Positions 7,526 to 16,127 are shown, numbered from the stretch's first letter. The stretch: DNA of 21,407 nt from Lachnospiraceae bacterium UBA3401 (GCA_002358575.1 DEPD01000106.1:1-21407); one strand, 5' to 3'. The notes: generated from the sequence alone by a model not told the origin. Translations and numbers: made by a program.

Positions 7526-8407
7526 TTAACCTTTCACTGCACCAATTACAATACCTTGTACAAAGTATTTCTGGAAAAATGGATAAATAATAAACATAGG
7601 AAGTGCGCCCATAACGGCTACAGCCATCTTGATGCCTGTAGCAGGCAGTTGGATGCTTTGTCCCAAAGAGCTAGCAGCATTGGTCATCAAGTATTGAACA
7701 TCCATCAACATCTTGTTCAATAACACTTGGATGCTGTACAAACGGTCATCATTTACATAATATAAGCCATTTAGCCAGTCATTCCAGTAGTTTAGACCAA
7801 CCAAAAGAATAATTGTGGCAATGATTGGCTTGGACATAGGCAGTACAATCTGGATGAGCATTTTGAGTTCTCCGGCGCCGTCAATACGAGCAGCTTCCAG
7901 AACTGCTTCTGGAATGTTGGTGGTAAAATAGGTTCGCATCATAATTACATAGAAGGCACCCATCATTAAGTTTGGCACAATCAGCGCCCACAATGTATTT
8001 TTTATATTGAATACGCCAGTCCACATCATATAAGTAGGCACAAGACCACCATTGAACAACATTGTAAAAAATACCATAAAAGAGAAGAATCCCTTTCCGG
8101 GCAGGTCTTTTCTGGATAGTGGATAGGCAAATAAAAGAGTTAGGATAACATTGCTTAAAGTGCCTGTTACAGTCACGACAAAGGACAACAAATATCCCCG
8201 CATAATACTACTGGAATCTACAAGTAGTGCTTTGTAGGCATCAAAGCTAATTTCCGACGGGAAAAAAGAGTAGCCATTTTTTAAGAGCGCTGATTCTGCC
8301 GTAAAGGAGGAAACCACCAGAAGCAGAAATGGAATCAGACAAAATAGCATTAATATTATCATAAAACAATGAACTCCAATTTGGAAAACTTTACTTTTTT
8401 CGACCAT
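7526..8407 (-). CDS. Sugar ABC transporter permease, LplC/YtcP type (CUT1)
   Basis: A 293-residue inner-membrane permease with six hydrophobic segments and the cytoplasmic EAA loop (EAARIDGAGELKMLIQIVLP) that docks the ATPase. It belongs to the MalG-like half of CUT1 importers, closest in type to LplC/YtcP. The start is set at ATG 8407, because GGAGGTG lies six to seven bases before it. An in-frame GTG at 8422 overlaps that RBS and is less likely. It forms the channel with the permease encoded just upstream, and the lipoprotein two genes upstream delivers the substrate. No ATPase gene is in the operon, as is common for this group, which borrows a general MsmX-like ATPase. The adjacent GH43 and GH3 suggest a xylo- or gluco-oligosaccharide cargo. 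Confidence 0.92.
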   Translation of the reverse strand: MVEKSKVFQIGVHCFMIILMLFCLIPFLLLVVSSFTAESALLKNGYSFFPSEISFDAYKALLVDSSSIMRGYLLSFVVTVTGTLSNVILTLLFAYPLSRKDLPGKGFFSFMVFFTMLFNGGLVPTYMMWTGVFNIKNTLWALIVPNLMMGAFYVIMMRTYFTTNIPEAVLEAARIDGAGELKMLIQIVLPMSKPIIATIILLVGLNYWNDWLNGLYYVNDDRLYSIQVLLNKMLMDVQYLMTNAASSLGQSIQLPATGIKMAVAVMGALPMFIIYPFFQKYFVQGIVIGAVKG

Positions 8408-8425
8408 TTCTTTCACCTCCACACG

Positions 8426-9343
8426 TTAAAATAATGCGCTTTCCTGATCAATTTTCCGCACAAGCATATTAGCGGATAACACCAAGATAAAACCGACTAG
8501 AGACTGATAAACTGCCGCAGCAGATGCCATGCCAATATTATTAAGTTCCATCAAACCGCGGTATACATAGGTGTCAATCGTATTTGTGACATCAATCAAT
8601 GGACCACTGTTCATTGGCACTTGATAAAAGAGACCAAAGTCAGAATAAAAGACACGTCCAACCGACATTAACACCAGCGTAATAATTGTTGTTTTTAGAC
8701 CAGGCAGTGTAATATGCCAGATTCTTTTCCATCTTCCAGCACCGTCAATGGCAGCGGATTCGTATAGGCTGGTATCAAGCCCAACCACAGTAGCATAGTA
8801 GATAATACAGTTGTATCCAAGATTTTTCCACACATTTACAATAACAAGAATAATCGGCCAATATGTAGGGTCCGAGTACCAAGAAATAGAATTTTTTCCC
8901 ATTGGCTGCAGAATACTTCTATTGATAAATCCTGTGTCTGTACTCAGAAAACCATAGACTAGATAGCTGACTACAACGATAGATATTAGGAAAGGTACTA
9001 AGATTACCGTCTGGTATACTTTCTTCGCCATGACAGATTTCAGCTCATTGAGCAGGATTGCTACTGCGACGGCAAGTATCGTTCCAATAACGATAAATAG
9101 CATATTGTAAACTAAGGTGTTGCGGGTGATTGTCCATGCTTCTTTTGTCTTGAATAGAAATTCAAAGTTGGACAGTCCAGCCCAAGGGCTACCAAGAATT
9201 CCCTTTGCGTAATTAAATTTTTTAAATGCAATAATAATACCGCCCATGGGGATATAGTTGTTGATAATTAAATACACCAACCCTGGAATCATCATAAAGT
9301 AGAGCGGTAGATACCGTTTATATTTTTTCATTTTCTTTGACAT
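8426..9343 (-). CDS. Sugar ABC transporter permease, LplB/YtpP type (CUT1)
   Basis: A 305-residue membrane protein, the MalF-like partner of the CUT1 importer. It begins with a short basic stretch and a first transmembrane helix (YLPLYFMMIPGLVYLIIN). It continues with the family motif NYIPMGGIIIAFKKF and carries the EAA loop ESAAIDGAGRWKRIWHITLP. I set the start at ATG 9343, because GGAG lies six bases upstream. The longest frame begins at a TTG at 9355 that overlaps this RBS. It is separated from the downstream permease by 18 bp and from the lipoprotein gene by about 110 bp containing a stable hairpin. The two permeases should form a heterodimer in the cytoplasmic membrane. Confidence 0.93.
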   Translation of the reverse strand: MSKKMKKYKRYLPLYFMMIPGLVYLIINNYIPMGGIIIAFKKFNYAKGILGSPWAGLSNFEFLFKTKEAWTITRNTLVYNMLFIVIGTILAVAVAILLNELKSVMAKKVYQTVILVPFLISIVVVSYLVYGFLSTDTGFINRSILQPMGKNSISWYSDPTYWPIILVIVNVWKNLGYNCIIYYATVVGLDTSLYESAAIDGAGRWKRIWHITLPGLKTTIITLVLMSVGRVFYSDFGLFYQVPMNSGPLIDVTNTIDTYVYRGLMELNNIGMASAAAVYQSLVGFILVLSANMLVRKIDQESALF

Positions 9344-9409
9344 ACCAGACTCCAATCTCAGGCGTTAGGAATATCTTTATACCGTTCCTTAGCCTGCGCA
9401 TAAAGTGAA

Positions 9410-9436
9410 TATGGCGGCAGTTTTCCCGCCGCCATA
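9410..9436 (-). other. GC-rich intercistronic hairpin after the binding-protein gene
   Basis: TATGGCGGC at 9410-9418 and GCCGCCATA at 9428-9436 form a perfect 9-bp stem with a 9-base loop. No T-run follows on the transcribed strand. It lies in the 100-bp gap between the lipoprotein gene and the first permease gene. Such hairpins often protect the upstream mRNA from 3' decay or act as leaky terminators, raising the binding protein relative to the permeases. Confidence 0.6.
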
Positions 9437-9456
9437 ATAAAATCCGTTGATACTCC

Positions 9457-10989
9457 TTACTGATTCGCTTCTAGCCATGCATCCAACTGTTTTTGCTTTT
9501 CTGCAATAATCGCATTTGCTCCAGCGCTCTCAAGTTCCGCGATAAATTGTGGAATCGTTGTTTCTGGGTCCAGTGAACCTGCCATCAATGCAAGGTCATA
9601 TTTTGCGACTACATTGGCACATGCTGCCACTTCACTTTGCGTTTCCGTGTTATCCCAAGCAAAACCTTTTGCAGGTGATACAATTGCGTTTTTATTGAAG
9701 CTCTCTGTCTGTGCCCAGATATCTTCTGGATTGCCATTCCATACATAAGAAATCATCTCGTTTGGCCATGCCCACGGAAGGCTTACATAACCAGTATTGG
9801 TTCCGTTGACTCCTTCAGGATAATCAACAATTCCTTTTTCTGCATCTATAATTTCATAGTGCTGGCCTTCAATACCATTAATTAAAATATTTGCAAGTTC
9901 AGGATTGGTATAAATTTCATTTAATACTTGGACAGCTCTTTCTGGTTGTTTGCTATTGTGAGGTACATACCATACAATGTCGACACGGGTTGTTGTAGTA
10001 TAAGGGGAAATCAGTTCAACGACTGCAATTTCCTTGCCAGATTCCTTTGCAATTTCCTGCTCAATTCCGGGTTTTGTATTGGAGAATCGCCCGAAGGCTT
10101 TCCCAGCACCAATTAGACTGTTTGCATTTTCTGTGCTGGTGGATGCATCTGGCATAATCAATCCTTTCTGTGCCCAATCATAACGAAGTTTTACTTCATT
10201 ATAATAAGCATCAGAAGCATAGTAGTTGATAACTTCTGTATTATCGGAATCCACGCTGAGCAGTGAACCGATATCTCCACCCAAATCGTCTTGTTTTGTC
10301 ATGCTGCTACAAGAACCGGTATGGGATACAACTGGATATACATCAGGATATAATTCCTTTACTTTTGTCAGTAGCGGTTCTAATTCCTCTTGCGTTTTGA
10401 TTGTGGTGTAGTCAATTCCTGTGGCATCTGCCATTTCTTTATTAAAGGCAAATCCCCATCCAGTTGCTTTTTCCTTGTTAGAGGGCACCCCATAAATATT
10501 TCCGTTGAACGTTACACAGCGCCAATCATCTACACTGATTTGTTCCTTTAGGTCTTTTCCATAACCTTCCAGATAATCATCGAGCGGAAGAATCTGACCA
10601 CTGCTAATTGCCGTTGTCACGTTTCCACAATACTGGTACATCAAATCCAACTTTTCATTGGAAGCTAACATAAGATTTACTTGTTGGTCGTAACTTCCAA
10701 AACCAACTCTGGTCACTTCAATTTCCGTGTTAAATTTTTCTTTTGTAATTGCGCTGGCTGCTGCGGAGACTTTCTGACAATCCTCCGTGGAAGCATCTCC
10801 CGGCGCTAGAATTTTTACCGTATAGGCATCTTGTCCGCTGGTGTTCTCTCCAGAGGTAGTTCCCTGTGCGGTTGTGGATGACTGGCTGCTATCTCCGGTA
10901 TTGGTCTGTTTGTCGGAACCACATCCGGTAAGCATACTAACAGATATTAATACGCTTAAACTCAGTGCTGTAAATTTTCTTCGTCTCAT
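9457..10989 (-). CDS. Extracellular sugar-binding lipoprotein of the CUT1 importer
   Basis: A 510-residue solute-binding protein. Residues 1-23 are a lipoprotein signal peptide (MRRRKFTALS, a hydrophobic core and lipobox LTGC with lipidated Cys23). A Ser/Thr/Gly-rich linker follows to about residue 55, and the mature fold starts at YTVKILAPGD. The large size, the GWGFAFNKEMADATGIDYTT region and the YPVVSHTGS segment match the LplA/YtcQ group of CUT1 binding proteins, which often bind oligosaccharides. It would be anchored on the outer face of the membrane and deliver ligand to the two permeases encoded downstream. The RBS is AGGAAGG about nine bases before the ATG. It is the first gene of the operon, preceded by the promoter and direct repeats at 11025-11088. 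Ligand identity is not readable; the two glycosidases in the operon suggest a xylan- or glucan-derived oligosaccharide. Confidence 0.93.
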   Translation of the reverse strand: MRRRKFTALSLSVLISVSMLTGCGSDKQTNTGDSSQSSTTAQGTTSGENTSGQDAYTVKILAPGDASTEDCQKVSAAASAITKEKFNTEIEVTRVGFGSYDQQVNLMLASNEKLDLMYQYCGNVTTAISSGQILPLDDYLEGYGKDLKEQISVDDWRCVTFNGNIYGVPSNKEKATGWGFAFNKEMADATGIDYTTIKTQEELEPLLTKVKELYPDVYPVVSHTGSCSSMTKQDDLGGDIGSLLSVDSDNTEVINYYASDAYYNEVKLRYDWAQKGLIMPDASTSTENANSLIGAGKAFGRFSNTKPGIEQEIAKESGKEIAVVELISPYTTTTRVDIVWYVPHNSKQPERAVQVLNEIYTNPELANILINGIEGQHYEIIDAEKGIVDYPEGVNGTNTGYVSLPWAWPNEMISYVWNGNPEDIWAQTESFNKNAIVSPAKGFAWDNTETQSEVAACANVVAKYDLALMAGSLDPETTIPQFIAELESAGANAIIAEKQKQLDAWLEANQ

Positions 10990-11024
10990 AATATATACCT
11001 TCCTTTCACCTGTTTTGCATAAAA

Positions 11025-11053
11025 ATTGTATCGAAAAACAGTTGATGTGAGCT
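11025..11053 (-). promoter_or_regulatory. Candidate activator-dependent promoter of the importer operon
   Basis: On the minus strand a good -10 (TACAAT, 11025-11030) is 17 bases from a very poor -35 (AGCTCA, 11048-11053). A good -10 with a poor -35 is typical of promoters that need an activator. The leader to the lipoprotein start is about 30 bases. Confidence 0.5.
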
Positions 11054-11088
11054 ATAAATATTTTGACCTAAACTTTATATATTATGAC
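11052..11088 (-). promoter_or_regulatory. Two 16-bp direct repeats 21 bp apart, candidate AraC-type regulator site
   Basis: On the minus strand GTCATAATATATAAAG (11073-11088) and GTCAAAATATTTATAG (11052-11067) match at 13 of 16 positions and start exactly 21 bp apart, two helical turns. The promoter-proximal copy overlaps the weak -35. AraC-family proteins commonly bind such head-to-tail repeats with this phase. The AraC-type response regulator is encoded just upstream. That it binds here is inference. Confidence 0.6.
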
Positions 11089-11107
11089 TTTTTACGGCAC
11101 AAAAGTA

Positions 11108-12697
11108 CTACTGTTTTTGGTTATTTTGTCTGTATTCGCTGGGAGACATCTCATAACTTTTCCGAAAAACTTGTGTAAAATATGAGAAATTTGTATAACC
11201 TATATTAGAGGCAATTACACTGACTGGAAGGCTGGTACTTTTGAGCATAGCAGCAGCCATTTTCAGTTTTTCCTGAACAATGTAATCTGTCAAAGAGATG
11301 TTTTTTTCTTTCTTAAATAAGCGTGATAAATAGTCAGGGTTCATATAAATATTATCTGCGATATCTGTGCGGCTAATGTTTTGATGGATATTTTTTCTGA
11401 TATAAGCAATTGCCCTATCTACAGGGGCAGTTTCTTTGCTGTTTTCTTCTTCAAGTCCTTTTAGATACGTGATTATAAAATCTACCAAATGGTACATCTG
11501 GCTTAAAGATTCTGTTGATTTTTTTAGCGCCATAACATCATATTCCTGTTGAAATGCCTCGTGTGCTTTTACGCTGCGTGTACTTAAAAGTTCAAAAAAC
11601 ATTTGAAGAAAATCTTGCTGGAAATAAGCTAATGTCTTTTTGCTAATTCTTCCTTTTCTTTCCATTTTTCCAAAATATTCGTGTACCATATCGCCAACAA
11701 TGTGATATTGCCCTAACAGAAAATAATGTTTCATTTGTTCAAAATTGGGTGCATCATACTCTGTGTCTGTCGAAGTATCTTCCAATCCCATATGAAAGAC
11801 ACCAGCTTTTCTAACAAGATTGTTTTCCGTCAATTCCATCATTTGTTTCAGACAGTCGGGCAACTGGGTTAGTCCGGTTTCTCTACTTACATAACATGCG
11901 ATAGACAAGTGTAATTTTTCTTTTGCTAGATTGACAAAATAGCTTAGTTTTTGACACATATTATCTTGATTCCAGACAGAAGTACCATAAAAGACACCCA
12001 CATAAGTTTCTTCATCTACAGCACAAAAAAACAGACGGCGAGAATAGTCCCCCATTATTTCCATAAAGACATTTTCTATCACAAAACACAAAATCTCATT
12101 GTCAAATTTTTCCGATAATTTGTTTCGGTCCAAAAGTTGAATACATACCATCCAACTTTTTTCTTCCGGTTTCACATCGATGGATAATGTTTTTAGATAC
12201 TGTATTATAGTATCTACGTATTTTTGCCGTCCAGAAAGGTATTCTCTTAGAATAACATCCAGAAGTTCTTTCTCGTGTTTGCTAACATAATTGCCATATA
12301 CAAGAACTTGTTGTTGTTTTTGTTCTTTTTGTAACTGGAGAAGTGCTCTTTGCAGAGTGCTTTCCACCAATTCATAGGGGGCTGGCTGCACAAGATAGTC
12401 AAAACCGCCTAGCTTCAAAGCCTGTTGCGCATAGGCAAAGTCTGCATGGGCGGTCAAAAAAATAAATTTTATATCAGGATAATTTTCACATGCCCACGCA
12501 AACAAATCAAGTCCACTTCCATTGGGCATTTCAATATCGCACAGTGCAATATGGACTTTTTCCTGTGTAATGATTGTCTTGGCAGTTGCACTATTGTAGG
12601 CATGGAAAACGTTGTGGATTCCTAAAAAATTCCAATCAATTCCTTGTTTGATACCTTCAACCACATCTGGTTGGTCATCAATGATCAATACATTCAT
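11108..12697 (-). CDS. Two-component response regulator, AraC-type (YesN-like)
   Basis: A 529-residue transcription regulator. The N-terminal receiver domain (1-120) has the acidic pair D7/D8, the phosphoacceptor Asp54 in ALCDIEMPNGSG, and LTAHAD near residue 80. A long middle region of about 290 residues follows, as in YesN-type regulators. The last 100 residues are a double helix-turn-helix AraC domain (RAIAYIRKNIHQNISRTDIA, YLSRLFKKE, IGYTNFSYFTQVFRKSYEMS). Phosphorylation by the kinase encoded directly upstream should switch DNA binding. The start ATG 12697 has AGAGGT five bases upstream and overlaps the kinase gene by 20 bp, a sign of translational coupling. The likely target is the importer operon promoter right after this gene, which has paired repeats of the expected geometry. 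Confidence 0.93.
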   Translation of the reverse strand: MNVLIIDDQPDVVEGIKQGIDWNFLGIHNVFHAYNSATAKTIITQEKVHIALCDIEMPNGSGLDLFAWACENYPDIKFIFLTAHADFAYAQQALKLGGFDYLVQPAPYELVESTLQRALLQLQKEQKQQQVLVYGNYVSKHEKELLDVILREYLSGRQKYVDTIIQYLKTLSIDVKPEEKSWMVCIQLLDRNKLSEKFDNEILCFVIENVFMEIMGDYSRRLFFCAVDEETYVGVFYGTSVWNQDNMCQKLSYFVNLAKEKLHLSIACYVSRETGLTQLPDCLKQMMELTENNLVRKAGVFHMGLEDTSTDTEYDAPNFEQMKHYFLLGQYHIVGDMVHEYFGKMERKGRISKKTLAYFQQDFLQMFFELLSTRSVKAHEAFQQEYDVMALKKSTESLSQMYHLVDFIITYLKGLEEENSKETAPVDRAIAYIRKNIHQNISRTDIADNIYMNPDYLSRLFKKEKNISLTDYIVQEKLKMAAAMLKSTSLPVSVIASNIGYTNFSYFTQVFRKSYEMSPSEYRQNNQKQ

Positions 12698-14420
12698 CAG
12701 TTACCTCTTGTATTTGTTCTGTGTGTGATTCCTTGTGTAAGGGTATGATTAGTTCGCATAAGGCGCCTTGGTAATCATTCATGCAAGTAATCCCTGCTTT
12801 CGACTGATAAAAAATTTCTAAGCGTTGTCGAAGATTACGAATACCAGTGGCAGTTCCAGAGTCACAGTCTCGGTTTTTTGTATAATTTTCCAACGCTTCT
12901 TCTGAGAAGCCACATCCATTGTCTTGTATGCTAATATCCAGATAGGATTCTTGGTCGGCGCGAATAATATTGGCAGAAATCCGAATTTCCAGATTACGAT
13001 CTGGACAGACACCGTACTTAAAAGAATTTTCCACAAAAGTTTGAATGCACATAATGGGTACATGCGTCTGCTTAACCTCGGACGGAATGTCTATGCTCAA
13101 CAAGACTTTTGTCGCAATACTTTCCTGCTGAATGTGGACATAATTTTCTACTTGGCGAACTTCCTGCTCTAAAGGCACTAAAATACTGTTATTGCGAAAG
13201 GTATAACGGATATATTCTGATATCCCCAGAATCATTTGCTGGGCCTTATCTGTATGCTTTAATTGAATAATTCCATAAAGCATTTTTAGGCAATTTAAAT
13301 AAAAATGTGGCTTTAACTGCTGCTGCAAATATTGAAATTCTGCCTTCTGTTTTGCCATTTCTTGTTCATACGAATCAATTTTTAATTGTTCAATCTTGTC
13401 CATCATATGATTGAATGTACCACTAAATTCATTCAACTCCACAAGCAGACCATCATAGGATAATCTAGGGTGTATGTTATCCTGCCGACTTTCGCGCATT
13501 GTATGGATAAAATTTGAGAGCGGCTGAAAAAAGATTCGGATCATAATATAGTATACAAATGGAATTAAAAGTAGCATTAAAAAAGTGAGTAAAACAGCGA
13601 ACATTTGAGAAAATGTCATGTGGCGAAATCCGCTATATCGTGTAATGTATGACATTGTTACCTTTCCGTAACCGAGCGGAATATGTACTACCATGTAATT
13701 ATCACCAGAGATTCGCTGTGTGTAGTAATAGTTTTCGTTGTGAAATGTTAGATGTGCATTCCCTAATAAATCCGCTTCATTCATTGGTTCCATTTGCTGG
13801 TTAAAATAAATCAGATAAGTTGGCGCTAACACTGGTTCCTCGTAAGTAAAGGCAGGACCAAGGTCAATATCCACAAGACAGGCGCTATATGCGTCTGCGG
13901 TGCCAAGAATACGTACCAGAAACCACTTATCACTTATTTTTTGTGTATACCATGTCCTAGAATCTTTAGAAAAATCAATGTCTGCTACATACTTTTTGAT
14001 ATCTTCTCGTAAATCATGGGGATAGTTATTATAATATACACACCTGCATAAGTCGTTTGCTTTCGAGTAAACAGCCATAGAACCGACACAAGAATAGACA
14101 GACTGGATTGTCTTGTAGGATTCCAAAATTTTTCGCGTGCTTTCGTGGGCATCAATTGCTTCCTGCTGAAATCGCAGCTTCTTATAATCCCAGTCTTGTG
14201 CCCAGCTTTGGGCAATTAATAGTTCTAGTTGTTCTAAGTTGGATGAAAGCTCTTGCTGATACAGATAAAGTGCATTTCGGTTTGCGGATGCAACCATTTC
14301 TTCTGAACTTTGAATGGTATGTAAAGCGAAGTAGACACTTAACGTTGCAAAGGGCAGCAGAAGTATGACACCCGATATCAGAAAAAATGTTTTTACTGAA
14401 TATAATTTTCTGTCATGCAT
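12678..14420 (-). CDS. Sensor histidine kinase, YesM-like (HPK8-type)
   Basis: A 580-residue membrane kinase. There is one transmembrane helix near residues 10-34 and a second near 274-296, enclosing an extracellular sensor domain of about 240 residues with a Cache-like character. A HAMP-like linker and a coiled coil follow. The phosphoacceptor His372 lies in QLKPHFYLNCLKMLYG, a slight variant of the family QINPHFLYNTL. The ATP-binding part shows the N-box VENSFKYG (Asn465) and the G-box DNGCGF, then GTATGIRNLRQRL. I set the start at ATG 14420, six bases after GGAGGT. The frame is open to 14513, but that extension would place basic and Cys-rich residues before the membrane helix and would include the RBS. 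It pairs with the AraC-type regulator encoded downstream with a 20-bp overlap. It probably senses an extracellular sugar or the loaded binding protein. Confidence 0.92.
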   Translation of the reverse strand: MHDRKLYSVKTFFLISGVILLLPFATLSVYFALHTIQSSEEMVASANRNALYLYQQELSSNLEQLELLIAQSWAQDWDYKKLRFQQEAIDAHESTRKILESYKTIQSVYSCVGSMAVYSKANDLCRCVYYNNYPHDLREDIKKYVADIDFSKDSRTWYTQKISDKWFLVRILGTADAYSACLVDIDLGPAFTYEEPVLAPTYLIYFNQQMEPMNEADLLGNAHLTFHNENYYYTQRISGDNYMVVHIPLGYGKVTMSYITRYSGFRHMTFSQMFAVLLTFLMLLLIPFVYYIMIRIFFQPLSNFIHTMRESRQDNIHPRLSYDGLLVELNEFSGTFNHMMDKIEQLKIDSYEQEMAKQKAEFQYLQQQLKPHFYLNCLKMLYGIIQLKHTDKAQQMILGISEYIRYTFRNNSILVPLEQEVRQVENYVHIQQESIATKVLLSIDIPSEVKQTHVPIMCIQTFVENSFKYGVCPDRNLEIRISANIIRADQESYLDISIQDNGCGFSEEALENYTKNRDCDSGTATGIRNLRQRLEIFYQSKAGITCMNDYQGALCELIIPLHKESHTEQIQEVTDECIDH

Positions 14421-14455
14421 AATCATACCTCCGCAAAAATTAGTCTGATTACATA

Positions 14456-14495
14456 CGTGCGAATTGGTTCTATGTCGGTAGAGCTGACTCGCACG
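14456..14495 (-). repeat. Inverted repeat in the gap between malQ and the sensor kinase gene
   Basis: CGTGCGA at 14456-14462 and TCGCACG at 14489-14495 form a perfect 7-bp stem with a 26-base loop, between the malQ stop and the kinase RBS. There is no T-run right after it on the minus strand, so it may be a weak terminator or an RNA structure that tunes kinase expression. A separate 12-bp palindrome, AAGAATATTCTT, is at 14512-14523, only three bases past the malQ stop. Confidence 0.45.
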
Positions 14496-14526
14496 CTGCA
14501 ACAAGAATGTCAAGAATATTCTTAAA

Positions 14527-16029
14527 CTAATTCCAATTCATACGTCCATAGCGTTTTGTCACTGCCAAGATTTCTTTTTGTAGTGCACTGCTAAGTTCTT
14601 TTTTCTGAATCCGCCAGCGCCAGTTTGTTCCAAGCGTAGATGGTTTGTTGATGCGACAACTATTATCATATCCTAGATAATCCTGGATTGGAATAATACA
14701 AGTTTTGGAAATACTGCGCATCACCAGAGAAATAAGCGGTTTATAAAGTTGCTTTTCTGGTGTATATTGGTCACACAGATAATCGCGTACCATCTGCAAA
14801 TCTTTTTTGGGAATACTGTGGAACCAACCTACAAGTGTTTCATTATCATGTGTTCCTGTGTAGGCAACGCTGTTTTCTATAAAATTGTGTGGAAAATAGT
14901 CGCTGGCAGAACCAGAATCTCTTGAGTCAAATGCAAATTCCAAAACTTTCATTCCCGGGAATCCGCTGTCGCGAACCAATTGCCGAACAGAATCTGTCAC
15001 ATAACCTAAATCTTCCGCGATAACTTCATGTTTGCCAAGGCGTCGTTCCATTGTGCGGAACAGTTCAATTCCAGGTCCTTTCTCCCAATGTCCATTCACT
15101 GCGGTTTCTTCTCCATAAGGAATAGAATAATATTCATCAAAGCCACGAAAATGGTCAATTCGCACAACATCATACATCTGGAAACAAAACCAAAGTCGCG
15201 TAATCCACCAGTCATATCCTGTCTGTTTATGATATTCCCAGCGATAGAGCGGATTTCCCCAAAGTTGACCGTCCGCCGAAAATCCATCAGGAGGGCAGCC
15301 GGCGACAGCCGTTGGTACATTTTCCTCATCTAACTGGAAAAGTTCAGGATGTGCCCATGCGTCAGCGCTGTCCATTGCCACATAGATAGGGATATCGCCA
15401 ACTATCTGAATACCTTTGTCATTGGCATATTCCCGCAATTTTTTCCACTGGCGGAAAAACTGGAATTGCAAATATTGTTGAAATTCAATATCAAAGTATA
15501 GTTCTCTGCGGTAATAGTCCATAGCATTGGACCAGCGCAGACGAATATCTTCTGCCCATTCTGTCCAAGGTTTTCCCTCAAACCGTTCTTTTACTGCCAT
15601 AAATAAAGCGTAATCTGACAGCCACCAGTTGTTTTCTTCGACAAACTTCTGGTATTCTGCATTTTTGCTGATATCGCTGCGTTCATATGCCTTGCGCAAA
15701 AGTGGGTAACGGTTTATGTACATTTTCTCGTAATCAATATCATTTTCAGTTTTACCAAAATCAGCCTTGTCACACTCTGCCTTTGTGAGAACTCCTTCCT
15801 CTATCAATGTCTCTAAACTGATAAAGTATGGATTTCCGGCAAATGTGGAAAAAGATTGGTACGGGGAATCCCCGTAGCTTGTAGGACCGAGCGGTAAGAT
15901 CTGCCAGTAGGTCTGTCCTGCCTCCTTCAGCCAGTCTACGAAGTCGTAAGCGCTTTGGGAAAAACAGCCAATGCCATATTTTGACGGCAGGCTCGTGATG
16001 GGCAGTAAGATGCCCGCTGCTCTGTTCAT
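14527..16029 (-). CDS. malQ: 4-alpha-glucanotransferase (amylomaltase, GH77)
   Basis: A 500-residue cytoplasmic enzyme that transfers alpha-1,4-glucan segments between maltodextrins and releases glucose. Family motifs are all present: LPLGPTSYGDSPYQ near 45-58, GNPYFI, GDIPIYVAMDSADAWAHP, the nucleophile Asp292 in RIDHFRGFDEYY, the acid/base Glu339 in VIAEDLGYVT, and the third carboxylate Asp395 in YTGTHDNETLVGWF. The length matches bacterial MalQ of the short type. The start has an excellent RBS (AAGGAGG) seven to eight bases upstream. It is preceded by a strong promoter and a palindromic operator candidate, and followed by the kinase/regulator pair on the same strand, so readthrough would couple glycogen/maltodextrin metabolism with sensing. 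No other maltose genes are in the window. Confidence 0.97.
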   Translation of the reverse strand: MNRAAGILLPITSLPSKYGIGCFSQSAYDFVDWLKEAGQTYWQILPLGPTSYGDSPYQSFSTFAGNPYFISLETLIEEGVLTKAECDKADFGKTENDIDYEKMYINRYPLLRKAYERSDISKNAEYQKFVEENNWWLSDYALFMAVKERFEGKPWTEWAEDIRLRWSNAMDYYRRELYFDIEFQQYLQFQFFRQWKKLREYANDKGIQIVGDIPIYVAMDSADAWAHPELFQLDEENVPTAVAGCPPDGFSADGQLWGNPLYRWEYHKQTGYDWWITRLWFCFQMYDVVRIDHFRGFDEYYSIPYGEETAVNGHWEKGPGIELFRTMERRLGKHEVIAEDLGYVTDSVRQLVRDSGFPGMKVLEFAFDSRDSGSASDYFPHNFIENSVAYTGTHDNETLVGWFHSIPKKDLQMVRDYLCDQYTPEKQLYKPLISLVMRSISKTCIIPIQDYLGYDNSCRINKPSTLGTNWRWRIQKKELSSALQKEILAVTKRYGRMNWN

Positions 16030-16084
16030 ATTTGTTTCCTCCTTTTACAGTGCCTGACTGTATGTTAAATTTATTTTTTCGCAT

Positions 16085-16096
16085 AATTGCGCAATT
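16085..16096. promoter_or_regulatory. 12-bp palindrome at the malQ start site, candidate operator
   Basis: AATTGCGCAATT is a perfect palindrome lying just downstream of the malQ -10, over the predicted transcription start (about 16092). A repressor bound here would block initiation. The TTGC...GCAA core recalls LacI/GalR-family operators such as those of MalR, but the regulator is not in the window. Confidence 0.45.
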
Positions 16097-16098
16097 TA

Positions 16099-16127
16099 AC
16101 TATAATTCATTTACAAGGAATTTTCAA
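16099..16127 (-). promoter_or_regulatory. Sigma-A-type promoter of malQ
   Basis: On the minus strand TTGAAA (16122-16127) and TATAGT (16099-16104) are separated by exactly 17 bases, close to the vegetative consensus. The leader to the malQ ATG is about 65 bases. The rest of 16128-16248 up to the end of the ABC-2 permease gene holds only a weak GAATC/GATTC hairpin (16210-16226) and no gene. Confidence 0.7.

Noticed and set aside
12678..14513. Kinase start at 14513 giving 611 residues
   Set aside because: A GGAGGT lies six bases before ATG 14420, and the extra 31 residues would encode the RBS itself and place basic, Cys-containing sequence before the first membrane helix.
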